From IMG/VR virus record IMGVR_UViG_3300029892_000014, positions 1-28,254 of that record: a DNA stretch of 28,254 nt, one strand, 5' to 3'. The notes below the pieces were generated by a model, which saw nothing but the letters and a program-made list of their open reading frames with translations, made no database searches and was not told the origin of the DNA. Positions 13,949 through 22,120 of the stretch are shown in pieces. The DNA comes from a virus. Position numbers and translations under genes: made by a program. How positions within the stretch are numbered: the first letter of the stretch is position 1; each line of letters starts with the position of its first letter.

Positions 13949-15990
13949 TGGCACGCATCCCTACCGCTCAGCCTGACGTCACGCTGGGCAACGTGATCGC
14001 GCCGCCGCAGCAGGCGGTATCGCAGGATCCGCGCGCATTCGGCATGGGCATCGCGGCCGAGGCCGAGCGCCTGGCGGCGCGCGGTGTGGCCGACGCCGAA
14101 GCCGAGCTCGCGCGGCAGCAGGCCGAGCAGCGCCGACAGCAGCTGCAGGCCGAGGCTGAGCGCCGGGCGCAGGAACGAGAAGCGCGCCGCGTGCAGGCGA
14201 TCAACGCGCAGGCGCGCGTGGTCAATGACCTGGCCGATCTGCAGGATGAGGTAGGACGCGGTCTGGCCGACGGCTCGATCGACAAGGCCAGCGCCGGCGA
14301 GATCTGGCAAACCCGCTCGGCCGAGATCCTGAAAGCCGGGATCGAGGGCGTCGACGCCGAGCACCGGCCGCTGGTCGGGGCCTCGCTGCTCGACAACATG
14401 GGCCGGGCGCAGCGCGACCTGCGCCGGCTGCTGGCGGCGCGCGATCGGCAGGACATTGCGCAGGGCGTGGCCGCGCATCTCGAGGAAATGCAGCGCTTCG
14501 CGGCGCGCGGTGGCGCGCAGGCGGATGAGGCGATCCGCAACGTCGAGGCCTTCATTCCGTCGATCGCGGCGCAGGCGGGCCTCGATGCGCAGCGCACCGT
14601 GCAGGGCTTTCGCGAGCGCGTGCGCTTCCGCCAGGCTGCGGACCTGGTGATGGCCAACCCGTCCGAGGCGTTGCGCACGCTGCGCAACCCCGACACCTTC
14701 CCAGAGCTGGATCCAGACAAGCGTGCTGGCCTGATTGCGCAGGCCGACGCCGCAGTGCTGCGGGCGCAGGAACGGGCGCGCATTGAGGCCGAACGCCTGG
14801 CGCGCGAGCAGGACCGAGTATTCAATGCCGCTGCGGCGGTGTTCGAGTCCGGCCGCACGTTCACCGCCGACTATGCCGACCAGGTGCTCGCCAAGCTCAA
14901 GGGCTCGCCCTACGAGGGAGCACTGCGCCAGATGATCCAGCTCGGGCCGTCGAACGTGGCCGCCGCGACGCTGCCGATCGAGCAACAGCGTGCGCAGCTC
15001 GATGCGCTGCTTTCGAAAGCGAACGCCGAGGGCAGCAATCCGGCGCTGGAGAAGGAGATCGGGCGCCGGCAGAAGGTGCTCAGCGCGGCCGAGCGCGACG
15101 CCAAGGACGATCCTCTCGGCGCGGCGCTGGATCGTGGCGTGATCCAGTCGATCGCGCCGCTCAACCCGCTCGACCTGGGCACGCTGCCGGCGGCGCTGGC
15201 GCAGCGCACGGCGGTGGCGCAGGCGGCAGCGACTTGGGCGGGTCGCCCGGTGTCGCCGCTGCGGCCAGCCGAGGCCGAGCAGCTGGCGCGGGCGATCAAG
15301 GCCATGCCAGTGCAGCAGCGCGCGGCAACCGTCAGCCTGATCGCGCAGGCGGCGCCGGATCCGCAGTCTCTGCGAGCGATGGCCGGCCAGATCGCCGGCA
15401 CGGATCAGGCACTCGCCACCGCGTTCGTGCTGGCCGCAGACGGCAACAAGACCTCGAAGGGCCGCACGGTGACCGAGCTCTACCTGCGCGGCGCCGAGGT
15501 GCTGGCCACCAAGGAAACCAAGGGCGAGCGCGATCGCGAGCTGCGCGCCGCAGCCACGATCCGCGGCAACATCGTCCAGGCGATCGGCGATGCCTACTTC
15601 TCGCCGCAGGCGCGCGACCTGTACGTCGATGCGGCCATCAAGATCCAGGCGGCGCTGCAAGCCGAGGGATCGAGCAACGCCGACGAGGTGGCGGTGTCGC
15701 TGGCTACCGGCGGCATCGTCCACCGCAACGGCCGGCCTGTGGTCAAGCCGTACGGGTGGAGCGATCGGGATTTCGATCAGTGGGTCAAATCGACCCAGCA
15801 AGCGCTGAAAACGGCCGCTGGTGAGTTCATCGCCGGCGGATCAAGGCTGACTGGCGAGCAGCTGGCCGCAGCGCTTCCTGGCGCCCGCATGGCCAATGTA
15901 GGCGCCGGGCAGTACGTGCTGGTCGGACCGGGTGGGCAGATCGTGCGCCGAGCTGACGGCTCGCCGCTGGTGCTGGACGCGCAGCGATGA
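13948..15990 (+). CDS. internal virion/ejection protein, gp15-like position
   Basis: This encodes 680 residues. Residues ~35-95 form a long Ala/Arg/Gln/Glu coiled coil (ERLAARGVADAEAELARQQA onward), followed by largely helical sequence with repeats of paired helices to about residue 500. There is no membrane segment. The C-terminus is more globular (GRPVVKPYGWSDRDFDQWVK, then GARMANVGAGQYVLVGPGG). The order gp14-like, then this, then large ejection proteins mirrors T7 genes 14-15-16. It is therefore likely to be part of the internal core and periplasmic tube. Both ends overlap neighbours (TGATG and ATGA). Confidence 0.8.
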   Translation: MARIPTAQPDVTLGNVIAPPQQAVSQDPRAFGMGIAAEAERLAARGVADAEAELARQQAEQRRQQLQAEAERRAQEREARRVQAINAQARVVNDLADLQDEVGRGLADGSIDKASAGEIWQTRSAEILKAGIEGVDAEHRPLVGASLLDNMGRAQRDLRRLLAARDRQDIAQGVAAHLEEMQRFAARGGAQADEAIRNVEAFIPSIAAQAGLDAQRTVQGFRERVRFRQAADLVMANPSEALRTLRNPDTFPELDPDKRAGLIAQADAAVLRAQERARIEAERLAREQDRVFNAAAAVFESGRTFTADYADQVLAKLKGSPYEGALRQMIQLGPSNVAAATLPIEQQRAQLDALLSKANAEGSNPALEKEIGRRQKVLSAAERDAKDDPLGAALDRGVIQSIAPLNPLDLGTLPAALAQRTAVAQAAATWAGRPVSPLRPAEAEQLARAIKAMPVQQRAATVSLIAQAAPDPQSLRAMAGQIAGTDQALATAFVLAADGNKTSKGRTVTELYLRGAEVLATKETKGERDRELRAAATIRGNIVQAIGDAYFSPQARDLYVDAAIKIQAALQAEGSSNADEVAVSLATGGIVHRNGRPVVKPYGWSDRDFDQWVKSTQQALKTAAGEFIAGGSRLTGEQLAAALPGARMANVGAGQYVLVGPGGQIVRRADGSPLVLDAQR

Positions 15991-18900
15991 ACCCGGCCGA
16001 TCTGCGATCCCCGTTCGCGGCGGAGATTGCCCGCGCGCTGGCAGTGGATCCGACTTCGGCGCCACTGCAGCCGGCTCCGCCCGGGATCTGGTCAGGCCTG
16101 GGCGGCGCCGTGCGCGACTTCGTGCCGGCCGCGCTGGGCGAGGCGGCGCGGGCGACCTATCGCTTCGTCACCGCCGGCGCCGACGACGTGATGCGACGCC
16201 AGCAGCAGGAAGTCGATGACTTCACGGCCGAGGCGATCCTGCGCCGGCGCGTCGAGCTGGACGAGCGCCGTAGCCGCACCGATGCCGAACTGCGCGACTT
16301 CGTGCAGCGCTTCACGCCTGACCCGGCCACGACCGGTGCCGGCGCGCAGGTGGTGTTCGGCCTGGGCAAGACGCTCACCAAGGCGATCCCATCGGTGTTG
16401 GCCGCCGGTCCAGTCGGTGGTGCGGCGATCACTGGCGCGCTCGAGGGCGGCGCGGAAACGCAACGGCTGGAAGATCAGGGGGTCGACACAGCGACGGCCA
16501 CGCGCGCCGGTGTGGCGACCGGCGTGCTGACCGCGGTCGGATTCGGACTGCCGGCTGCCGGCTCGACGCTCGCGCGTACCGCCGGCTTGGTGGCCGTCGG
16601 CGGGCCCGGCGGGTTCGTCGCACAGCAGGCGGCTGTCGGCTACATCCTGGACAGCGCCGATTACTCGACGATCGCGCAGCAGTACGATCCCTTCGACCCG
16701 GTGGGCCTGGCGGTGTCGACGTTGGCCGCCGGCGCGTTCGGCGCGGCCGGCATGGCGGCCGCGCGGCGCGGTGGCCGGCCGGCGCTGGTGGTCGATCCAG
16801 AGACCGAGGCCGCGGCGCGCGCGGTGCAGCTGTCCGAGCAGGCGGCCAACACTGGGATTCACCAGCCGGGCGACATGGACGGCGCGGCCAAGCATCTCGA
16901 GGCGCTGGCCGCCGCTGCGCGCCAACTCGAACAGGGCCGCCCGGTGGACGTGGCGACGGTGGCCAAGGTCGACGGCCATGTGCTCGCTGGCAAGTTGGCG
17001 GCGGCCGATATCCCCCGCTCGACCGATGCGCTGACGCCGGAACAGCGGGCGATCGAGAGCCGGTTCGCCGAGCAGATCGCCACCGACTACCCGGCCGCGG
17101 TGGCGCGCTACAACGCGCGCGAGGACGCCAAAGGCGGCAAGGTGCTCAACACCGACATCGCGCGCGAGGTGTCGGACGACTACCTGCGCGATCGCACGCA
17201 AGCGGCCGCGGTACATGAGCCTGCCAGCTGGCTCATCAAGCGCCTGTATGCGCAGAAGCTGGCCGAGCCGCCCAAGCCGGGCGAGTACCCGATCGTCGCT
17301 TTCACCGCGGGCGGCACCGGCGCCGGCAAGACTTCGGGCGTGAAGATGGTCCCCGAGGCGCAGCAGATCACCGAGCGCGCGCAGATCATCTACGACACCA
17401 ACATGAACACGCTGGGGTCCGCGGTCGACAAGATCGAGCAAGCGCTGGCGGCGGACAAGAAGGTGGCGATCATTTACGTCTACCGCGATCCAGTCGACGC
17501 GCTTGTCAACGGCGCTCTGCCGCGCGCGATGCGGCAGGAAAAAGAATTCGGCAGTGGCCGCACCGTGCCGCTGCACGAGCACATCAAGACGCACGTTGGC
17601 GCGCGTCAGGTCATCGAGCAGCTGGCGGTCCGTTATGCCGGCGACGAACGGGTGCGCATCACCGTCATCGACAACAGCCGCGGGGCCGGGAAGGCGAAGA
17701 AATCAAGGCTTTCCGATATCCCCAGCGTGCGATACAATGAGATCGCGCCGAAGGTACGTGCGGCGCTTGAAAGCGAACGTGAAGCAGGAAAAATCTCAGA
17801 AGCCGTCTACCGCGGTTTCGCCGAGCCAGGCGGAAAGCAAGCGGATGCTGGACGAGTTCGAGAAGCTGATCGAAACGTCGTTCCTACCGTCCCTGAACAA
17901 GGCAGCGGTGGAATCCGCGCAGTCGCCGGCGCAGCCCGCCAAGAAGTAGCTGGCAACACCGCGACGGTCGTCACCGAGCGCGGCCTCTCCCTCCCCGTCC
18001 GTTACAAGGTTGTCGACGCGCGCGAGCTGGTGACGTCGCACGACGACGCGCTGCGCGCCAATCCCGCGTTTCCCGCTGAGCTGCAGCCGCGTGACCGCAC
18101 GCGCGCCGCCAGCGAGGCGCAGATCGCCAAGATCGAGGGCGCGATTAATCCCGAGCTGCTGGCCGAGTCGCCGAAGGCGGCCGACGGTGCGCCGATCGTC
18201 GGCGCCGATCGCGTGGTCGAATCGGGCAACGCGCGCACGATCGCGCTACGCCGCGCCTACACCAGCGGCAAGGCGGACGGCTACCGCGCCTGGCTGGTCG
18301 ACAACGCCGACCGCTTCGGCATGAAGGCGGCCGACGTCGACAGAATCGAGTGGCCTGTGCTGGTGCGCGAGACTGCCGGCAAGTACGACCGCGCCGAGTT
18401 CGCGCGCCAGGCCAACGAAGCAGCGCAGGCGCGCATGTCGGCGCCGGAGCAGGCCAAGGTCGACGCGCAGCGAATGCCAGATCTCGACCGCCTGGTGACC
18501 AACGAGGACGGCACCATCAACGTGCCGCAGTCGCGCGAGTTCATTCGCGACTTCTTCGATTCCGTGGTGTCGCCGGCCGAGCTGAACGACATGATCGCCA
18601 GCGACGGACGGCCGAGCGTGGCCGGCTTGGCGCGGATCCGCAATGCGCTGTTCGCCAAGGCCTACGGCGACGCCGAGCTGGTGGCGATGCTGACCGAGAG
18701 CACGGACGCCAACATCCGCAACATCCTAGGCGGCCTGATGCGGGCGGCGCCGGCGGTCGCCAAGCTGCGCGACCAGATCGCCGCCGGTGCGCGCCAGCCG
18801 CTCGACTTCTCGAAGGATCTGGCCACCGCCGCGCGCCTGTTCTCGCGCCTGCGCAGCGAGGGAACCAGCGTCGAGTCGTTCCTGTCGCAAGGTGCGCTGA

Positions 18901-19319
18901 TCGACTCGCCGGTGACGCCGGAGGTTGCGGCGCTGCTGCGCGGCCTGGCCGACAATGCGCGCAGCGCGCCGCGGATCGCCGACATGCTGCAGCGGATGAT
19001 CGGCGCCGTTGACGCGCTGGGCGATCCGCGCCAGGGCGGCATGTTCGATGCCCCGGCCGCCGGCGTGCGGGACGTGGCCGAGGCCGCCACCGGCGCCATG
19101 CGCGAGGAGCAGGCGACGGCCGCCACCGCGCAGCAGTCGATCGAGCTGCAGGCGGCGCGCGAGGCGGTGGCCACCAGGCCCGACCTGGCGGTGAAGATCA
19201 GCGAGGACGAAAGCGTGCCGGCGGCGCAGCTGCTCGAGCAAGCCAAGGCCGACGCTGACGCGCTGCGCGCCGAGGCCGCCGCCTACCAGGCCGCGGTCGC
19301 TTGTGCACTGAGGGGGTAG
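15987..19319 (+). CDS. polyvalent ejection protein with zeta-toxin-like kinase and DdrB/ParB-like region
   Basis: This encodes 1110 residues. Residues ~120-260 hold several Ala/Gly-rich hydrophobic stretches that could enter a membrane. Residues ~400-615 resemble a zeta-toxin P-loop kinase: GGTGAGKTS at 442-450, a VAIIYVYRDP strand and the EAVYRGFAEPG close. Residues ~660-800 (LPVRYKVVDARELVTSHDD, then RDRTRAASEAQIAKI and VVESGNARTIALRR) match the DdrB-like ParB-superfamily domain of phage polyvalent proteins. The remainder is helical. It lies among ejection proteins, so it is probably injected with the genome and may act on the host early. Codon bias in 17770-17950 favours another frame (see the overlapping ORF). 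Confidence 0.8.
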   Translation: MNPADLRSPFAAEIARALAVDPTSAPLQPAPPGIWSGLGGAVRDFVPAALGEAARATYRFVTAGADDVMRRQQQEVDDFTAEAILRRRVELDERRSRTDAELRDFVQRFTPDPATTGAGAQVVFGLGKTLTKAIPSVLAAGPVGGAAITGALEGGAETQRLEDQGVDTATATRAGVATGVLTAVGFGLPAAGSTLARTAGLVAVGGPGGFVAQQAAVGYILDSADYSTIAQQYDPFDPVGLAVSTLAAGAFGAAGMAAARRGGRPALVVDPETEAAARAVQLSEQAANTGIHQPGDMDGAAKHLEALAAAARQLEQGRPVDVATVAKVDGHVLAGKLAAADIPRSTDALTPEQRAIESRFAEQIATDYPAAVARYNAREDAKGGKVLNTDIAREVSDDYLRDRTQAAAVHEPASWLIKRLYAQKLAEPPKPGEYPIVAFTAGGTGAGKTSGVKMVPEAQQITERAQIIYDTNMNTLGSAVDKIEQALAADKKVAIIYVYRDPVDALVNGALPRAMRQEKEFGSGRTVPLHEHIKTHVGARQVIEQLAVRYAGDERVRITVIDNSRGAGKAKKSRLSDIPSVRYNEIAPKVRAALESEREAGKISEAVYRGFAEPGGKQADAGRVREADRNVVPTVPEQGSGGIRAVAGAARQEVAGNTATVVTERGLSLPVRYKVVDARELVTSHDDALRANPAFPAELQPRDRTRAASEAQIAKIEGAINPELLAESPKAADGAPIVGADRVVESGNARTIALRRAYTSGKADGYRAWLVDNADRFGMKAADVDRIEWPVLVRETAGKYDRAEFARQANEAAQARMSAPEQAKVDAQRMPDLDRLVTNEDGTINVPQSREFIRDFFDSVVSPAELNDMIASDGRPSVAGLARIRNALFAKAYGDAELVAMLTESTDANIRNILGGLMRAAPAVAKLRDQIAAGARQPLDFSKDLATAARLFSRLRSEGTSVESFLSQGALIDSPVTPEVAALLRGLADNARSAPRIADMLQRMIGAVDALGDPRQGGMFDAPAAGVRDVAEAATGAMREEQATAATAQQSIELQAAREAVATRPDLAVKISEDESVPAAQLLEQAKADADALRAEAAAYQAAVACALRG
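17767..17949 (+). CDS. possible overprinted 60-aa gene inside the polyvalent gene
   Basis: In the +1 frame, a TTG at 17767 (or GTG 17779, ATG 17845) opens up to 60 codons. The product has a Lys/Gln/Ser-rich start and a helix (ESKRMLDEFEKLIETSFLPS). Across 17780-17946 almost all of its codons end in G or C, as in real genes here, while the long gene's frame ends mostly in A or T. A TACAAT at 17733 resembles a -10 box, but no good -35 is seen. It follows directly on the zeta-like kinase, so it might be a partner or antitoxin of a formerly separate toxin gene. Expression is unproven. Confidence 0.4.
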   Translation: MKANVKQEKSQKPSTAVSPSQAESKRMLDEFEKLIETSFLPSLNKAAVESAQSPAQPAKK

Positions 19320-19322
19320 AGG

Positions 19323-21767
19323 ATGCGCGCGGAGTGCGTGGACGCGATTGCGCGGGTGCTTGGCAAGGCGCCGAGCGCGGCGCAGGTGAAGCGGATCGAG
19401 GCCGATATCGTGCAGCACATGCGCGACTTCGCGCGCGCGGATCCCGCGAAGTACGCCGCACTGTCGATGGCCGATCGGTTGCAGGAAGCGGCGGCGCGCG
19501 CGATGCAGGCCAAGCTCGATGAAGCAGCGCTGAAGGAGCGGCGCGCGGCGCTGCAGGTGACCGCGGCGGCCAGGCTGCGGTCGCGATACGAGGAACGCCG
19601 CGCGCTCGGCGGCACTGGCGCACGGGCCGTCTATGAGCTACTGGATCAGGTGTCGATCTACAGCAAGGGCGTGGCGCGCGAATACTTCGCCAAGATCATC
19701 GACGCGATCGAGGCCGCCGAGCCGCGATTCCTTGGGCTGATCGAGAACGGCGCGGCGGTGCGCGACTTCGTGCGCGAGGTGCTGGCACCCGGTTCCACGG
19801 GAAACGGCATCGCGGCCAAGGGCGCGAAGGCCTGGCTCGACACCATCGAGCAGATGCGCCTGCGCTTCAACGCGGCCGGCGGCAGCATCGGAAAGCTCGA
19901 CTACGGCTACCTGCCGCAGCCGCACGACAACGGCCGGGTGCGCCTGGCCGGGCGCGACAAGTGGGTGGCCGACACGCTGCCGCTGCTGGATCGGTCGCGC
20001 TACGTCGACCTCGAGGGCCGGCCGATGGACGATGGTGCACTGACGGCCATGCTGCGCGACGCCTACACGACGATCGTCTCTGACGGGCTGAACAAGCTCG
20101 AGCCGGGTCAGTTCCGCGGCACTGGCGCGCGCGCGAACCACGGCAGCGAGCATCGGGTGATTCACTTCGCCGACGCCGACGCCTATCTGCGCTACATGGA
20201 GCAGTACGGGCACGGCTCGGTGTTCACCGCGATGCAGGGCCATGTATCGCGCCTGGCGCGCGATATTGCGCTGGTCGAGCAGATGGGCCCGAATCCAGAG
20301 TTGGCGTTTCGCACGATCGATGACGTGGCGCAGCGTGATGACGGCGGCGTGCGCCTGGTCGGCGGCTTCGGCGTCAGCACGCGCCAGCTCTGGGCGACGC
20401 TCTCGGGCTACTCGGCGCAGGCCGAGCACGTGCGCCTGGCCGAGATCGCGCAGGGCGTGCGCAACCTGCAGGTGGCGGGCAAGCTGCAAGGCGCGCTGCT
20501 GTCGAGCGTGACCGATCTCGGATCGCTGGTGCTGACGGCGCGCTTCAACAGGCTGCCGGTGTGGGACACGCTGGCGGCAGTGATCCGTTCGTTCGGCTCC
20601 GACACTCAGGCCTACGCCAACCGGGCCGGTCTGATCGCCGACACGATCATCAGCGACATGAACCGCTGGGGCGAGTCGAACCTGCGCGACGGCTGGACGG
20701 GCCGCTTGGCCAACACGACGATGAAGGTGTCGCTGCTGAACGCCTGGACCGACGCCATCCGCCGCGGGTTCTCGGTGACGATGATGGCCGGGCTGGGGCG
20801 GCTGCTGCGGAATGGAGGCAATTCGCCGACCTGGGCGCAGCTCGACGCTGTGACGCGCGCGCACCTCGAGCGCAAGGGTGTGACCGAAGCCGATTGGTCG
20901 ATCTGGCGGCAGGCAACGCTCGAGCAATGGCGCGGCCAGCCGATGCTGACCCCAGAGGCCGTGCGCGCGGTCAATGATCCTGGCGCGGCACAGGCGGCCA
21001 CGCGCCTGCTCGGTGTGATCGCCGACGAGGCCGAGTTCGCCAGCGTGGCGCCCGACCTGTACACGCGGGCGGCCGTGGAGCGCGGCACGCAGAAGGGCAC
21101 CATCGAGGGCGAGCTGCTGCGGTCGATCGCGCTGTTCAAGGGCTTCCCGCTGGCGATGATCTCGCGCCACTGGGGGCGGGTGGCCGACACCTGGCGCAGC
21201 GGCGATCGCGCGAGCGCGGTCGGCTACGGATCCGGCCTGGCGGTGGCGTTGACCACGCTCGGCGCACTGGCAGTCCAGCTCAAGGAACTGGCGGCCGGCC
21301 GCGATCCGCGCGATATGACCGAGGCGAAGTTCTGGGCGGCGGCCGCGGTGCAGGGCGGCGGCGCTGGCATCCTCGGCGATCTGGCCTACACCGGCGCCGG
21401 AGGCTACTCGCGCGCCGGCCTGCCCAACTGGTTCAACCTGGCCGGGCCGGTGTTCTCGACCGCGGCCGAGGCGATCGACCTGACGGTTGGCAACGCGGCG
21501 CAGTTTGCGCGCGGCCAGGACACCCACATTGGCGCCGAGGCGCTGCGGTTCACGCGCTCGAACACGCCTTTCGTGAATCTCTGGTACGCGCGCGCTGCGC
21601 TCGATCAGGCGGTGTTCCATGATCTGCAGGAGTACCTGTCGCCCGGCTACCTGGCCAAGATGCAGAGCCGGATCCGCCGCGACTTCGGCAACGACTATTG
21701 GTGGCGTCCGGGCGGAGATATGCTGCCCGAGCGGGCGCCGGACCTGGGCGCCGCGCTGGGGAATTGA
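19323..21767 (+). CDS. large internal virion/DNA-ejection protein, gp16-like position
   Basis: This encodes 814 residues. It is helical and Arg/Ala-rich at the start. It has one hydrophobic stretch near residues 635-660 (GYGSGLAVALTTLGALAVQL) and a conserved-looking end (FVNLWYARAALDQAVFHDLQ, EYLSPGYLAKMQSRIRRDFG, NDYWWRPGGD) that I associate with the last ejection protein of BPP-1-like podoviruses. It should travel into the host with the DNA and help form the channel across the periplasm and inner membrane. No lytic transglycosylase motif (as in T7 gp16) is visible. A GGGGGTAGAGG ribosome site precedes the ATG. Confidence 0.8.
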   Translation: MRAECVDAIARVLGKAPSAAQVKRIEADIVQHMRDFARADPAKYAALSMADRLQEAAARAMQAKLDEAALKERRAALQVTAAARLRSRYEERRALGGTGARAVYELLDQVSIYSKGVAREYFAKIIDAIEAAEPRFLGLIENGAAVRDFVREVLAPGSTGNGIAAKGAKAWLDTIEQMRLRFNAAGGSIGKLDYGYLPQPHDNGRVRLAGRDKWVADTLPLLDRSRYVDLEGRPMDDGALTAMLRDAYTTIVSDGLNKLEPGQFRGTGARANHGSEHRVIHFADADAYLRYMEQYGHGSVFTAMQGHVSRLARDIALVEQMGPNPELAFRTIDDVAQRDDGGVRLVGGFGVSTRQLWATLSGYSAQAEHVRLAEIAQGVRNLQVAGKLQGALLSSVTDLGSLVLTARFNRLPVWDTLAAVIRSFGSDTQAYANRAGLIADTIISDMNRWGESNLRDGWTGRLANTTMKVSLLNAWTDAIRRGFSVTMMAGLGRLLRNGGNSPTWAQLDAVTRAHLERKGVTEADWSIWRQATLEQWRGQPMLTPEAVRAVNDPGAAQAATRLLGVIADEAEFASVAPDLYTRAAVERGTQKGTIEGELLRSIALFKGFPLAMISRHWGRVADTWRSGDRASAVGYGSGLAVALTTLGALAVQLKELAAGRDPRDMTEAKFWAAAAVQGGGAGILGDLAYTGAGGYSRAGLPNWFNLAGPVFSTAAEAIDLTVGNAAQFARGQDTHIGAEALRFTRSNTPFVNLWYARAALDQAVFHDLQEYLSPGYLAKMQSRIRRDFGNDYWWRPGGDMLPERAPDLGAALGN

Positions 21768-21769
21768 AG

Positions 21770-22120
21770 ATGCGGATTGACCAATACGAGAAGCTGCAGG
21801 CGCTGACCGAGAAGCTGGCCGACGTGCTGATTGACGAGCTCAACCCGGACGAATGGCCGGGCGCGGGGATAAAGCCGGCGACGATGGACCGCGACACCCG
21901 CGGCGATCGGTACTGGTGCAAGAAAAACGCGGCCGCCACGCTGTCGGCGCTGACGCGGCTGCATACCATCATCGGCCTGGTGCAGCGCACGGCGCCACCG
22001 CCGGCTACCGAGGATGCGGACGACGACGACCTGGAGAAGGAAATCGAGTCGGCAGAACGCGCGGCGCTGCGCGCGATCGAGGCGGCGCAGGCGCGGGCCA
22101 AGCGTGGGCGTGGGAAATAA
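21770..22120 (+). CDS. putative terminase small subunit
   Basis: This encodes 116 residues, starting two bases after the previous stop and overlapping the large terminase start by about 11-17 bases. The first 85 residues are a helical block (LTEKLADVLIDELNPDEWPG, GDRYWCKKNAAATLSALTRL) and the rest is an acidic then basic helical tail (DADDDDLEKEIESAERAALR). Small terminases recognise the packaging site and hand DNA to the large subunit. No clear helix-turn-helix is seen. The call rests on size, helix content and coupling to the large subunit gene. Confidence 0.6.
   Translation: MRIDQYEKLQALTEKLADVLIDELNPDEWPGAGIKPATMDRDTRGDRYWCKKNAAATLSALTRLHTIIGLVQRTAPPPATEDADDDDLEKEIESAERAALRAIEAAQARAKRGRGK

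Noticed and set aside
17503-17766. N-terminal part of the +1 frame ahead of the overprinted ORF
   Set aside because: Arg/Ser-rich shadow sequence with poor third-position bias, opposite a well-conserved kinase frame. Only the part from about 17767 is plausible.
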